Shown here: positions 9,108 through 18,358 of the stretch, one piece after another
Numbering within the stretch: the first letter of the stretch is position 1
How the letters are laid out: the number at the start of each line of letters is the position of its first letter
Assembly: GCF_015240255.1 (NCBI RefSeq)
Contig: NZ_CP061205.1
Span: 3,977,659-4,041,658 of the forward strand
DNA from: Kordiimonas pumila
GTDB lineage: Bacteria > Pseudomonadota > Alphaproteobacteria > Sphingomonadales > Kordiimonadaceae
Direction: 5' to 3'
Length of the DNA stretch: 64,000 bases
Position numbers and translations under genes: made by a program
Notes under the pieces: model-generated
What the model was told of the DNA's origin: nothing
Seen by the model: the letters and a program-made list of their open reading frames with translations, nothing else
Database searches by the model: none

Positions 9108-10208
9108 TTGGATATTGTACTTATAGTTTCGGTTTTAATTATTCTAACAGCCCCTGTGCTGAGCCGTTTTTTTAAAGACAGCCAGCGCATTAAAAGTGGG
9201 CTGGATGGTTTTGTGCTGGTCGCCGTTATTGGCCTTATTACTCTGAACCTGTTGCCTGAAGCTTTGCAATATGGCGGTATTCCAAGTTTTTTGATCGCTG
9301 TAACGGGTTTTATTCTGCCGTATCTTGCCGAGATTATATTTCATAAATCAGAGGAAATGACCCACCGGGTTATTATTCTTATCTCTGTACTTGCTGTTGT
9401 GGTTCATGCTGCCAGTGACGGTGCTATTCTTGCGTTTGCCCACAGTGCTAATAGTGGCTCGTTTATCGCGACAGGCGTTCTTTTGCACAGGATGGGCGAA
9501 GCCATCACCATATGGTGGTTACTGCGACCAATTTTTTCTGTACGGTCAGGCCTTGCAATTCTGGCCGCGCTCGCAGCCATGACCATTATTGGCTATTATA
9601 TCGTTCTCTTTGCACAGGACTGGTACAACTTGCCCCTTGTAGGCTATTGGCAGGCGTTTGCCGCTGGGTCGCTGTTTCATATTGTGATGCATCCTATTGC
9701 AGGCCACGAACACAGCCACACGGGTAAGCCTGTGACGCAGGCACACAGGCTGGGCACTGCGCTTGGTGTCGTTTTTGTGTTTTTGCTAGTTGGGTCTTAC
9801 TATCTCCAGCATTTGCATGAAAGTGCCACCATTATTGCAGAAACAGAAACCATGCGCCTACATCATGAAATGGGCTATTTGGGCAGAGCTGCACTCATTG
9901 CTGCACCGCTAAATTTACTGTTTTTGATAACGTATCTGCTTTATCAGCGACTACGGGCGAAAAAAACTGAGGACCTTTACGCCTCCCTTCAGCGCGCAAC
10001 GCCGTGGACACTTGTTATCTGGCTAGCCTTTACCATTAAAATGGCTCTTTTCCCGATGTATGAATTTCCCATTATCGGCGGCGGCATGGTTGCTTTTTAT
10101 CTTTGGCTTGGGATTATGTGTTGCATTTTGGTGCATAGCGGTGCCAGAAACTTTTTCTCGGTATTGATGCCCAGTATCAATACCCATAAGCACAATCACA
10201 GCCACTAA
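9108..10208 (+). CDS. ZIP-like polytopic membrane protein
   Basis: A 366-aa protein with about nine to ten hydrophobic segments. Two motifs recall ZIP metal transporters: VHAASDGAIL (compare HSxxDG in helix IV) and LLHRMGEAITIWWLL (compare HExP in helix V). A His-rich loop (AGHEHSHTG) and His-rich C-terminus (THKHNHSH) would suit divalent metal binding. The start is a TTG at 9108; no ATG is available near the N-terminus and the binding site is weak. Divergence from classical ZIP sequences leaves the substrate unproved. Confidence 0.6.
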   Translation: MDIVLIVSVLIILTAPVLSRFFKDSQRIKSGLDGFVLVAVIGLITLNLLPEALQYGGIPSFLIAVTGFILPYLAEIIFHKSEEMTHRVIILISVLAVVVHAASDGAILAFAHSANSGSFIATGVLLHRMGEAITIWWLLRPIFSVRSGLAILAALAAMTIIGYYIVLFAQDWYNLPLVGYWQAFAAGSLFHIVMHPIAGHEHSHTGKPVTQAHRLGTALGVVFVFLLVGSYYLQHLHESATIIAETETMRLHHEMGYLGRAALIAAPLNLLFLITYLLYQRLRAKKTEDLYASLQRATPWTLVIWLAFTIKMALFPMYEFPIIGGGMVAFYLWLGIMCCILVHSGARNFFSVLMPSINTHKHNHSH

Positions 10209-10219
10209 AGGCCCAAACT

Positions 10220-10975
10220 ATGCGTTTCCAAGGTAAAACAGTCATTGTAACAGGTGGTACATCTGGCCTTGGTGAGGCAGTGGTGAAAGCCTTTGCTTGT
10301 GAAGGGGCTTCTGTGCATTTTTGCGGCCTAATTGACCAAGAAGGCGAACGAGTAGAACAAAGCACACAAACGCTTGCAGGCAGTGCAACATATTATAACG
10401 CTGATGTGCGTATCGAGAGCCATATGAAAGAAATGGTTGCCGCTGTCGTAAAGAAAACTGGCAAGCTTGACATTGCAGTTAACAATGCCGGCATTAGCCA
10501 CCCGGCCGCCCGTTTTGCTGACCAGGACACCAGTATTGTGGCAGATGTCATGCAAACAAATCTTATGGGTGTATGGTTTGCTATGCGCCATGAGATTCTC
10601 GCCATGAAGGCTGCAAACAGCGGTGCAATTATTAACATCGCCTCTATCCTTTCAAAATCTGGGGCAGAATGGATGGCCGCTTATGGTGCCAGCAAACATG
10701 CTGTGATTGGCCTTACCAAAAGTGCCGCCCTCGATTATGTAGCGAACGGTATTCGTATCAATGCTGTATCGCCCGGTCCGATGCAAACACCCATGCTGGA
10801 CCGTGCAATAGAAGATATCGGCGGCGACATGAGCAAATATGCGGGTGGCTTCCCAAAAAGTGGACCGGCAAAGCCTGAAGAAGTTGCGCAGACAATCCTG
10901 TATCTCGCAAGTTCTGAGGCTGGCTATACAACAGGCGCAAATATTGTTGTAGACGGCGGCGTATCAAGCGGTTAG
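10220..10975 (+). CDS. short-chain dehydrogenase/reductase
   Basis: A 251-aa classical SDR: cofactor motif TGGTSGLGE (about residues 11-19), NNAGISH, Ser in NIASILSKSG, catalytic YGASKHA (Tyr about 154), then SPGPMQTPM and a C-terminal TTGANIVVDGGVS. NAD(P)-dependent oxidoreductase acting on an unknown alcohol or ketone. It begins 12 bases after the ZIP-like gene, so the two may be co-transcribed. Confidence 0.88.
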   Translation: MRFQGKTVIVTGGTSGLGEAVVKAFACEGASVHFCGLIDQEGERVEQSTQTLAGSATYYNADVRIESHMKEMVAAVVKKTGKLDIAVNNAGISHPAARFADQDTSIVADVMQTNLMGVWFAMRHEILAMKAANSGAIINIASILSKSGAEWMAAYGASKHAVIGLTKSAALDYVANGIRINAVSPGPMQTPMLDRAIEDIGGDMSKYAGGFPKSGPAKPEEVAQTILYLASSEAGYTTGANIVVDGGVSSG

Positions 10976-11073
10976 ACACACCCCATACAGGTCGCCTTGA
11001 ACCTGCCATAATAATCAGCGAGTATGAATGGCCGCTAGCACTAGCTAGGCCCGCCGCACAGGAGACATCCAAA

Positions 11074-12147
11074 ATGAACATGGTTAGCGCTTGGTTCCGC
11101 AAAACTTTTGCAGACAGCCAAGTTGTAATGCTGGTTCTTGTGATTTTAATCACGCTTCTTCTGGTATCTCTTTTTGCAAATATGCTGGCGCCTGCTATTG
11201 CAGCTATTGTTCTTGCCTTTTTGCTGGACGGTCCAATTGAATGGCTAAAACGAAGGGGCGCAAGACCATCTGTTGCCTTAACCGTGGTGTTTTTGGGCTT
11301 TATCCTGCTTGCTCTGGTCACGCTTCTTGCTGTTATACCACCATTGATAAAGCAGGTTGGGCAATTCATAAAAGACAGCCCTGCGATGGTGGCGAGCCTT
11401 AGAGAGGCTTTCATTACACTGCACCAGCATTTCCCCAACATTGTTTCTGACCACCAGGTAGATACATGGCTATCGCAGATTGGTAATGAAATGACTAATC
11501 TTGGCCCGCGTCTTTTGCAATATTCTCTCACTGGGCTAACAGGTGTTGTGGCTTTCGTGGTTTATATGGTTCTTGTCCCTGTTATGGTGTTCTTTTTCCT
11601 AAAGGACAAACGCCAGATTTTAAACTGGATGGGGACATTTTTCCCGTCAGACAAGCCCCTGCTTGAGCAAGTGTGGCGAGAAATTAACGAGCGCGCTGGT
11701 GATTATGCCCGAGGCAAAGTGTATGAAATTCTGATCGTTGCTGTTGTTGCCTTCATCACATACCAATTCATTGGCCTGCGCTATGCTACCCTCCTTGCAG
11801 TTGCGACAGGGCTTAGCGTTGTTATTCCGTATTTTGGTGCAGCAGCAGTCACCTTCCCTGTTGCGCTTGTTGCATATTTTCAGTGGGGGATGAGCGGTGA
11901 AACATTGGGAGCGATCATTGCATACCTGATCTTGCAGGCTCTTGATGGCAATTTACTCGCGCCGCTTTTATTCTCTGAAGTTGTGAAGCTACACCCTAAT
12001 GCTATTATCATTGCCATTCTGGTTTTTGGCGGAATTTGGGGGCTATGGGGGGTGTTTTTTGCCATCCCTCTTGCAACAGTCGCCAATGCCATCATCAGGG
12101 CTTGGCGTGAACGAACCGAACATATTCGGAATTCTACGGCAGCTTAA
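11074..12147 (+). CDS. AI-2E family transporter (PerM/YdiK-like)
   Basis: A 357-aa integral membrane protein with the family layout: paired N-terminal helices around LVILITLLLVSLFANMLAPAIAAIVLAFLLDGPIEWLKRRG, a soluble central loop, and a C-terminal helix block including FIGLRYATLLAVATGLSVVIPYFGA and LDGNLLAPLLFSE. The family includes small-molecule exporters and Na+/H+ antiporters, so the substrate is not known. GGAGA precedes the ATG. Confidence 0.88.
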   Translation: MNMVSAWFRKTFADSQVVMLVLVILITLLLVSLFANMLAPAIAAIVLAFLLDGPIEWLKRRGARPSVALTVVFLGFILLALVTLLAVIPPLIKQVGQFIKDSPAMVASLREAFITLHQHFPNIVSDHQVDTWLSQIGNEMTNLGPRLLQYSLTGLTGVVAFVVYMVLVPVMVFFFLKDKRQILNWMGTFFPSDKPLLEQVWREINERAGDYARGKVYEILIVAVVAFITYQFIGLRYATLLAVATGLSVVIPYFGAAAVTFPVALVAYFQWGMSGETLGAIIAYLILQALDGNLLAPLLFSEVVKLHPNAIIIAILVFGGIWGLWGVFFAIPLATVANAIIRAWRERTEHIRNSTAA

Positions 12148-12222
12148 TGCAAAAAACTTTTCAAAAGACCCGATTTCTGCCTACAATAGGACAATCGTGC
12201 AAATGACAAGGCCAGTCACTTT

Positions 12223-12573
12223 ATGATACTCGAATCTCGTAGCATTATCTTTTCCGATGAAGAATTGGTATTAGCACTTCGCCCGCTTATAGAAAGCAGG
12301 GGGCTTGTAGCTGATAACAATGTCACAGGTGTTGATAACAAACTTGACACTGACGGCGAAGTTTCTGTCACTGTTACTATCACTGATAAAGACCCAGTTG
12401 ACTTTAGCAGCCGCGAAGTTGGCGCTGCGGTCCTTAACCACTGTATTGAACAGGGCATTCCCTTGCCCCGAGGTTCTTACAAAGAGCTTGCGATCAGAGG
12501 GAACCACATTGCTCTTATTGTTAGGCTGGAAACGGGTGCTGCTAGCCCTGAAATTGATGAAGGCGACGAGTAA
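12223..12573 (+). CDS. conserved hypothetical protein
   Basis: A 116-aa acidic soluble protein (MILESRSIIFSDEELVLAL, then VTVTITDKDPVDFSSREVGAAVLNHCIEQGIPLPR). No membrane segment, signal or catalytic motif is visible. The pattern of an N-terminal helix, a beta hairpin and a final strand suggests a compact alpha/beta domain. I do not recognise the family; it stands alone between a transporter and the convergent cysK. Confidence 0.65.
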   Translation: MILESRSIIFSDEELVLALRPLIESRGLVADNNVTGVDNKLDTDGEVSVTVTITDKDPVDFSSREVGAAVLNHCIEQGIPLPRGSYKELAIRGNHIALIVRLETGAASPEIDEGDE

Positions 12574-12612
12574 ACCCCGCCGCCTTTCATAGGAAACACC
12601 TTCAGGTGAACT

Positions 12613-13533
12613 TTATTCCGGCAGAAAATCCGGCACTGAAAAGTACCTTTCGCCAGAATCGTAACAGAACCCCAGTACTTTTGATCCTTTTGGTATTTCT
12701 TCAAGTTTTTGCGCAATCGCAGCAAGGGTCGCACCAGAGGAAATACCCATAAGGATACCTTCTTCCCGAGCCGCGCGCCGGGCCATTTCTTTGGCTTTTT
12801 CCGGTTCAACCTGAAGTACACCGTCCAGAATATCGGTATTTAAAACATCGGGCACAAAACCTGCCCCAATACCCTGAATAGAGTGTGGCCCCGGGGCCCC
12901 ACCCGATAAAACCGGTGATAAAGTTGGCTCCACTGCGTAAACAGCAAGTGATGGCCACTTGTCTTTTAGTACCTCAGCACACCCCGTTATGTGCCCACCA
13001 GTACCAACACCTGTTATCATATAATCAAGGCCGCCGGTCGCGTCAAAATCGTCAAATATTTCAAGGGCCGTCGTTTGTTTATGCACCTCCACATTAGCAG
13101 GGTTCATAAACTGTTGCGGCATCCATGCACCTTCTGTTTCAGCAAGAAGCTCAGTCGCTTTTGCGATCGCGCCTTTCATACCCTTTTCTTTGGGGGTAAG
13201 CACAAATTCTGCACCGTATGCCAGCATTATGCGCCGCCGCTCAATAGACATAGATTCAGGCATGACCAGAATAAGGCGGTAACCTTTAACCGCTGCCACC
13301 ATAGCAAGGCCAATGCCTGTATTACCGGATGTCGGCTCAATAATTGTACCACCAGCCTTTAAGGTGCCAGCTTTTTCAGCTGCCTCTATCATGGCAAGGG
13401 CAATCCTGTCCTTAATAGACGCACCCGGGTTTGCCCGCTCAAGTTTTAGCCAAACTTCATGATCAGGAAACAGCCGCAATACTCTGACGTGCGGCGTCTT
13501 GCCTATTGTTTCAAGTATTGTTGCAGCTTTCAT
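12613..13533 (-). CDS. cysK: cysteine synthase A (O-acetylserine sulfhydrylase)
   Basis: A PLP enzyme (306 aa) making cysteine from O-acetylserine and sulfide. PLP-lysine lies in [11 protein letters not shown], the phosphate/substrate loop in [10 protein letters not shown], and the Gly-rich [10 protein letters not shown] loop and [17 protein letters not shown] segment follow. AAGGGG precedes the ATG at 13533; a longer frame to 13596 would overlap cysE. It lies ten bases downstream of cysE, giving a two-gene cysteine operon. Confidence 0.95.
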   Translation of the reverse strand: MKAATILETIGKTPHVRVLRLFPDHEVWLKLERANPGASIKDRIALAMIEAAEKAGTLKAGGTIIEPTSGNTGIGLAMVAAVKGYRLILVMPESMSIERRRIMLAYGAEFVLTPKEKGMKGAIAKATELLAETEGAWMPQQFMNPANVEVHKQTTALEIFDDFDATGGLDYMITGVGTGGHITGCAEVLKDKWPSLAVYAVEPTLSPVLSGGAPGPHSIQGIGAGFVPDVLNTDILDGVLQVEPEKAKEMARRAAREEGILMGISSGATLAAIAQKLEEIPKGSKVLGFCYDSGERYFSVPDFLPE

Positions 13534-13543
13534 TATCGTCCCC

Positions 13544-14416
13544 TTAATTACTTTTACTGGCAGACCCTGTGCGAGCCTGTATTGAAACAATTTCATCGTT
13601 GTCAGTGGGCTTGAACATAACCCGTGATGCCTCAGGCACAGAGCGTGTTATCCAGACATTACCGCCAATGACAGAGTTTTTGCCAACAACTGTACTGCCC
13701 CCAAGAATGGTAGCGCCCGAATAAATCACAACATTATCTTCAATGGTTGGGTGCCTTTTCTTTTTCCGCGCTTCTCTGTCAACACGCAGAGCGCCAAGTG
13801 TAACACCTTGGTAAATTTTGACATTATTACCAATGACCGCCGTTTCACCAATCACAACACCTGTGCCGTGATCAATAAACATCGAATGCCCAATGGTCGC
13901 GCCGGGGTGAATATCAATACCGGTTTTCTGGTGTGCATATTCGGTAATCATACGCGGCAGTAATGGCACACCTCTCTGGTACAAGCGGTTTGCAACCCTA
14001 TAGGCTGCTACAGCATAAAAACCGGGATAACACAGGATAACCTCTTCCACTGAAGTCGCTGCTGGGTCACCTTCTACAAGGGCGGCTGCATCCATGTGGC
14101 ACTTGTCTGCAATTTCAGGCAAGTCTGACAAAAAGCGTTGAACCAGCAGCCGCGAGCATCCAACATCTTTGTCTCTGCATAGTGGCTCAACGATACCATA
14201 AAAAGCTTCTTCCAAAAGCTTGATATGCTCCTCAAGAGACAAGCTTTCGTCAGACGCCACCGCATAATGCGGAAACATAACAGACATTGTTTTTTTAAGC
14301 ACGTCGCCAATTTTCTTCAAAGACAGCCCTGAAAGATCACCATATTTTTCATGATGCTTTCTAAGTTGAGCAGCAATTGTATTTGCGCTAACCGATATCT
14401 CAGGTACTTTTTTCAT
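13544..14416 (-). CDS. cysE: serine O-acetyltransferase (EpsC-type)
   Basis: A 290-aa acyltransferase producing O-acetylserine for CysK. The left-handed beta-helix hexapeptide repeats run from [21 protein letters not shown] through [22 protein letters not shown] to [23 protein letters not shown]. The catalytic DHGTG region is intact. An N-terminal helical domain of about 150 residues matches the longer EpsC subtype. Coupling with cysK makes the assignment secure. Confidence 0.94.
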   Translation of the reverse strand: MKKVPEISVSANTIAAQLRKHHEKYGDLSGLSLKKIGDVLKKTMSVMFPHYAVASDESLSLEEHIKLLEEAFYGIVEPLCRDKDVGCSRLLVQRFLSDLPEIADKCHMDAAALVEGDPAATSVEEVILCYPGFYAVAAYRVANRLYQRGVPLLPRMITEYAHQKTGIDIHPGATIGHSMFIDHGTGVVIGETAVIGNNVKIYQGVTLGALRVDREARKKKRHPTIEDNVVIYSGATILGGSTVVGKNSVIGGNVWITRSVPEASRVMFKPTDNDEIVSIQARTGSASKSN

Positions 14417-14526
14417 CTCGCTCTCCGCTAACCGGCCCTGATTATATATCCATTTACATTATAAGCCGAGGGAATATCTACAAGCCCTCGTTAGACGAGA
14501 ATTTCTTCATCGTACCGCGACAAAAG

Positions 14527-15300
14527 CTATTCTTCCGCCTGTTCATGTTTTGCTTCTAACAAGTGCCCAAAACCCTGCTCAATAACAAGCATATTACTAC
14601 GGTCTACAATCCATGTCTCAAGTTGGGCCATAAAAGCGTCTTTATCAAGGCCTTCCGGTATAGGCGCCCCAATATCAAAAACCATGGTACCAGACCGGTG
14701 CCAAAAGCTTTTACGCCAAAAAAGCCCGGTGTTGGTGGCAACAGGCACAACACGCAAGCCCGTTTCCTGCTGTAAAAAATAAGCGCCACTTTTTAGCTTT
14801 TTCGCCTGCTGACCAATCCGAATACGGGTTGCTTGCGGGTATACGATCAAAGGCCTACCCATTTCTACAACGCTGTTACCCACTTCTGTCATGCCTTTAT
14901 GTGCATGGCGAGCTTCCCGGTCGATACGTATAACCTGCATTTTTGCAAGAATACGGCCAACGATAGGGGTTGAGAATAGTTCTTTTTTAGCGAGTGCTGT
15001 TACATCACTTCGAAGACAGAAGGTCATAATTGCATCTGCATTACTCTGATGGGCAGCTGCCAGAATAAACCCGCCCTCTTTAGGGTAGTTTTCCAAACCG
15101 CGGTATTCTGCTTTAATGCCCATAATCCAACGGGCAATCCAAAGCGATGAACTGCAATAAACACCCACCATACGGCGTACACGTTTTTCGGACTTAAAAT
15201 AGCATAACGGTAATACAGCCAGCCCCAAAAAAAGAATGGTGAAGCTATAAAAGACTATATTAAAAAAAACAGATCTTATGGGGTCAAGCCAGCGCATCAT
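14527..15300 (-). CDS. plsC: 1-acyl-sn-glycerol-3-phosphate acyltransferase family protein
   Basis: A 257-aa membrane-bound acyltransferase with a hydrophobic N-terminus (about residues 15-35). The catalytic HxxxxD is HQSNAD (about residue 85). The second motif, normally EGTR, appears as YPQATRIR, so the Glu is replaced by Gln. The family transfers acyl chains to lysophosphatidate. The altered motif suggests either a different acceptor or a divergent enzyme. Confidence 0.78.
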   Translation of the reverse strand: MMRWLDPIRSVFFNIVFYSFTILFLGLAVLPLCYFKSEKRVRRMVGVYCSSSLWIARWIMGIKAEYRGLENYPKEGGFILAAAHQSNADAIMTFCLRSDVTALAKKELFSTPIVGRILAKMQVIRIDREARHAHKGMTEVGNSVVEMGRPLIVYPQATRIRIGQQAKKLKSGAYFLQQETGLRVVPVATNTGLFWRKSFWHRSGTMVFDIGAPIPEGLDKDAFMAQLETWIVDRSNMLVIEQGFGHLLEAKHEQAEE

Positions 15301-15439
15301 AGTTCAGCCTTAGAAAACAATAACAGGTTAATAGTAACACACTTATGCCAAGTGCCATTTTAAGTAGCTTTAACTCAAGGAAAAAATCGGATACCTTTAC
15401 ATATAGCATATCAAACAAAGACGGAAAGTTGAAACACTC

Positions 15440-15772
15440 ATGCCCAATAAGCGCCAAGATGATCGACTGCCAGTTTTATGGCGAGGTACGCTAACCACGG
15501 AGAATGACCAAGCTTATTCTTGTGAAGTACGGGATATATCTCTGGCGGGCACCTTGATAAGCTGTGAAGCCCCTCTTGAACTGGGTGACCGTATTTTGCT
15601 AGAAATTGACGGTCTCGGCGAATTTGCCGCGGAAATAAAATGGCAGGGGTCAAAACAACTTGGTTTGATGATCTTAGCCGGGCCAGACTTGGTGTTAAAA
15701 AAATTCGCAGAAAACTCTGGCTCTCGTGTCTCTGAAAAGCCAACGGGCACGTCGGACGACCCTCTCTTATAA
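15440..15772 (+). CDS. PilZ domain protein
   Basis: A 110-aa single-domain protein with the c-di-GMP-binding hallmarks: an N-terminal basic RxxxR-like stretch (NKRQDDRLPV) and DISLAG (the D/NxSxxG motif, about residues 32-37), followed by strands ILLEIDGLGEFAAEIKWQ. Stand-alone PilZ proteins usually act as c-di-GMP receptors controlling motility or polysaccharide. No such genes are adjacent; the nearest exopolysaccharide genes are 23 kb away. Confidence 0.82.
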   Translation: MPNKRQDDRLPVLWRGTLTTENDQAYSCEVRDISLAGTLISCEAPLELGDRILLEIDGLGEFAAEIKWQGSKQLGLMILAGPDLVLKKFAENSGSRVSEKPTGTSDDPLL

Positions 15773-15899
15773 ATTGAACTAACCTCCCCTGCATCTTGTT
15801 TTTGATCTGCGCCCATGCTTTTCAGAAAGCACCTTTTACACTTCACTGCCCTGCACGAATTAAGCTAAATATTATAAATTATAAGAAAAAATCATAGAT

Positions 15900-15944
15900 T
15901 TTATGTCACATAAATACAAAAAATCACAATAATTTCGAAATTAT
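15900..15944. promoter_or_regulatory. two palindromes before the DUF3325/DUF3649/PepSY operon
   Basis: Two symmetric elements lie in the AT-rich leader of the 16006 operon: TTTATGTCACATAAA (15900-15914, odd palindrome centred on C15907) and ATAATTTCGAAATTAT (15929-15944, perfect 16-bp palindrome). They are 60-100 bases upstream of the first start codon. An iron-responsive or other dimeric regulator could bind here; the sequences do not match a consensus that I can assign. Confidence 0.45.
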
Positions 15945-16005
15945 ATTATTTTTTTTAAAGGAATCCTCTTAAGCTATCCGTATAGGGTCAAAAGGGGATA
16001 ATTTT

Positions 16006-16326
16006 ATGTGGTATCTTTTTACACTGCTTGGCGGCTATGTGACTGCAAGCCTGTACTATAAGCGGGTCTCTACTAGTCTTGTTATGCCGGGGCAACTGTC
16101 AGTCTGGCTCGGATACGCTCTCTTGGCATGGGCTTTTATTGGCGTCATTGCATCAATGGGTCTGGAAAGAGGTATACCGGCATTTCTTATGACTGTGTCA
16201 CTTACGGGCCCCGCTGCATTGTTGCTAGAATATTTTCTGAAAGATAAATGGGAGCAGTCTATTAAACTTATGGCTGCTCTGGCTTTGATAGCAGGTGTGC
16301 TTTCTACACTGGGAGACCTGCTATGA
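16006..16326 (+). CDS. small membrane protein (DUF3325-like) of an iron-uptake operon
   Basis: A 106-aa protein with four predicted membrane helices and almost no soluble part. Alone it would be unassignable. Its size, topology, and position immediately before a DUF3649-like protein and a PepSY-associated membrane protein match the DUF3325 member of operons usually found beside TonB-dependent siderophore receptors. Its stop overlaps the next start (ATGATGA). Role unknown; the family link is inferred largely from context. Confidence 0.6.
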   Translation: MWYLFTLLGGYVTASLYYKRVSTSLVMPGQLSVWLGYALLAWAFIGVIASMGLERGIPAFLMTVSLTGPAALLLEYFLKDKWEQSIKLMAALALIAGVLSTLGDLL

Positions 16327-16580
16327 TGAGTAAAGCCCAAACCATCATTGCTTTGTTCGGCGGCCTTATCACATCCACTCTTACGGCAGCAGCTCTGTTA
16401 AAAATATTACCTTTCAGTGAAATGAGTAACCTGCTTATTGCTGGGTTCCTGTTCCCTGTAATAAGCACCACTATTATTGTAGGCGTGTTTAAAGGCTGGC
16501 CTTTTAGTGGAATGCTGAAGTGTTTCACCGGGCTAGCGGGCGCATCCGCCTTGGTTCTGCTTTTCACTGCTTCCTTATAA
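16323..16580 (+). CDS. small membrane protein (DUF3649-like)
   Basis: An 85-aa protein with three hydrophobic segments; the opening IIALFGGLITSTLTAAALLKILPF resembles the GGY...A...LLP pattern of DUF3649 proteins. It overlaps the previous gene by 4 bases and is followed 26 bases later by the PepSY protein, so all three are probably one transcript. The exact role in siderophore-iron handling is not established. Confidence 0.6.
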   Translation: MMSKAQTIIALFGGLITSTLTAAALLKILPFSEMSNLLIAGFLFPVISTTIIVGVFKGWPFSGMLKCFTGLAGASALVLLFTASL

Positions 16581-16606
16581 CGACAAGCATATAAAGAGAA
16601 TATATA

Positions 16607-18136
16607 ATGGCTAGTAAGTTTAGAGAACAAAGAAACCGCCTTTTGAGACTTCATTCGCTTGTTGGTGTTTTTATTGCGTTTTTCCTTTTTGTTGTGTGTT
16701 TTTCAGGAACTTTTTCCCTATTTTCGCATGAACTAGCTCGCTGGGTAGACGGCGATGTTCGCATAAAGCTGTCGGAAAACCTGCCATCCCTTGATGAAAG
16801 GTTTACCGGCTTTTTAAAAGATGCCCCAGAAGGTGCTGAGTTTCCGTTAATTGTTTTGAACTTCCCGACAGAAAATACACCTTATTATGACATGATGGCC
16901 CTTGCCGCAGCAAGTGGACCACCAAAGCAAATGAAAGGCCGCTGGTCTGGAAGTGACGCAAGTACCCTAGACATGCACGGAAACACTTTGCCAGAATGGC
17001 TAGCCTTTTTTCACACAGACCTGTGGTTGCCTTACCCGTTTGGACGGTCAATCGTTGGCATTACTGGCATATTATTGCTTCTTATTGTTGTCACAGGTTT
17101 TTTTATGCACAGACAACCAATAAAGGATAGCTTTAAGTGGCGGCCTAACAAAAACCTAATGACCCTGCTTCTTGATAGCCATAGCTCACTTGGTCTTTGG
17201 GGGCTTTTATTTCACTTTGTAACAGCTTTTACTGGTGCCGTACTTGGTTTATCTTCCCTGGTAGGTGCCATTTTTACGGTCCTTGCATATAGCGACGGAA
17301 ACCATGCTGAACTAGAGCCATTCCCGCTTCCTGAATTTGAAGCACAAGGCGTGGTATCCCCTTCCATAACACCCGATGAAGTTAGTCATATTGTTAAAGA
17401 AGCGACAGGCGTTACCCCTGCAATTCTTATCGCTATTAACTATGGCAAGGATAGCGGTATCTACCGTGTTTATCATGAAGTTGAGAAAAACATGGTACGC
17501 TTTGGGGTCATTGACATTCAAGCAAGCAACGGTGTGATATTGAGCCAAGGTGAAGCCCCTGCCAATTTTGCAGCCAGAACATATGCCTCAGTTCTTCCGC
17601 TCCATACAGCTTCCTACGGGGGTATTTGGTTAAAAGTGGTTTACGGCGTACTCGCAACATCACTCAGTTTAATTATCATTACAGGCGTCATGATGTGGTT
17701 AGAACGAGCCAATGCTTTGGACGGGGCGAAAAAGGATGAACGCCTGTTAAATGTTATGAGCAAACTATCAGTTGGTGTTTGTGCAGGCTTTCCTCTAGCT
17801 GTCGTCACCACCCTGTACATTGAGCAATTTATCACCGTAGCACCCGCTGAACGCGCATTTGCCATTGGTACGTCCGTGTTTAGTATTTGGGTAAGCGCTA
17901 TGATGTTTTCGTTCCTGATGAAAAAAACAGCTGCGGCGCTACGTGGTCTTTTGGCCTTAACTGCTCTTATTCTTGCCGGGTTACCCGTCCTGAATTATCT
18001 AGTGTACGGGGACGGCATCTCCGCCCTTCTTTCCACAGGCTCCCATGCTGTTATTATAGCTGATGTCGTGTTCTTGCTTCTAGCCGCAGGCCTTGCCCTG
18101 ATCGTCAGGACATTGAAGCGAGAATCAGCAAAATAA
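16607..18136 (+). CDS. PepSY-associated transmembrane protein (probable siderophore-iron reductase)
   Basis: A 509-aa inner-membrane protein with the PepSY-TM plan. An N-terminal helix follows RLHSLVGVFIAFFLFVVCFSGTFSLF, with the conserved RLH. A periplasmic domain is followed by HTDLWLPYPFGRSIVGITGILLLLIVVTGFFMH, then HSSLGLWGLLFHFVTAFTGAVLGL, and late helices. Conserved membrane His residues probably bind heme, as in FoxB-like reductases that release iron from imported siderophores. Neighbours are the two DUF proteins upstream; the receptor normally found beside such operons is absent here but a receptor relict exists near 27.8 kb. Confidence 0.85.
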   Translation: MASKFREQRNRLLRLHSLVGVFIAFFLFVVCFSGTFSLFSHELARWVDGDVRIKLSENLPSLDERFTGFLKDAPEGAEFPLIVLNFPTENTPYYDMMALAAASGPPKQMKGRWSGSDASTLDMHGNTLPEWLAFFHTDLWLPYPFGRSIVGITGILLLLIVVTGFFMHRQPIKDSFKWRPNKNLMTLLLDSHSSLGLWGLLFHFVTAFTGAVLGLSSLVGAIFTVLAYSDGNHAELEPFPLPEFEAQGVVSPSITPDEVSHIVKEATGVTPAILIAINYGKDSGIYRVYHEVEKNMVRFGVIDIQASNGVILSQGEAPANFAARTYASVLPLHTASYGGIWLKVVYGVLATSLSLIIITGVMMWLERANALDGAKKDERLLNVMSKLSVGVCAGFPLAVVTTLYIEQFITVAPAERAFAIGTSVFSIWVSAMMFSFLMKKTAAALRGLLALTALILAGLPVLNYLVYGDGISALLSTGSHAVIIADVVFLLLAAGLALIVRTLKRESAK

Positions 18137-18192
18137 ATTATGAAACGAGGGGTGTTGTCAGAAGAAAATTTGCACCACAATTTAATCAGGCT

Positions 18193-18217
18193 ATGAGCTG
18201 ATATAACATCAGCTCAT
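18193..18217. terminator. hairpin between convergent genes
   Basis: A perfect 10-bp stem (ATGAGCTGAT, 18193-18202, with ATCAGCTCAT, 18208-18217) closes a 5-base loop between the PepSY gene and the convergent MFS gene. The T-tract after it is weak in both directions, so it is only a probable terminator. The rest of 18137-18358 shows no gene. Confidence 0.45.
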
Positions 18218-18358
18218 TTCCACCCTGAAGCCCTTCCGGAATGGCAAAGACCCATAGCTTGAAGTCTGCTTAATCTAGCAATACCTGAGATTAGTTGGCT
18301 TTTGCCTGACAACGCCCAAGCTTATAAACTTACGCTTTACCGGCAATTCGATAAAAAG

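Noticed and set aside
10758..11531. 257-codon minus-strand frame
   Set aside because: It overlaps the SDR end and the AI-2E transporter start on the opposite strand; both of those have strong motifs, and this frame shows none.
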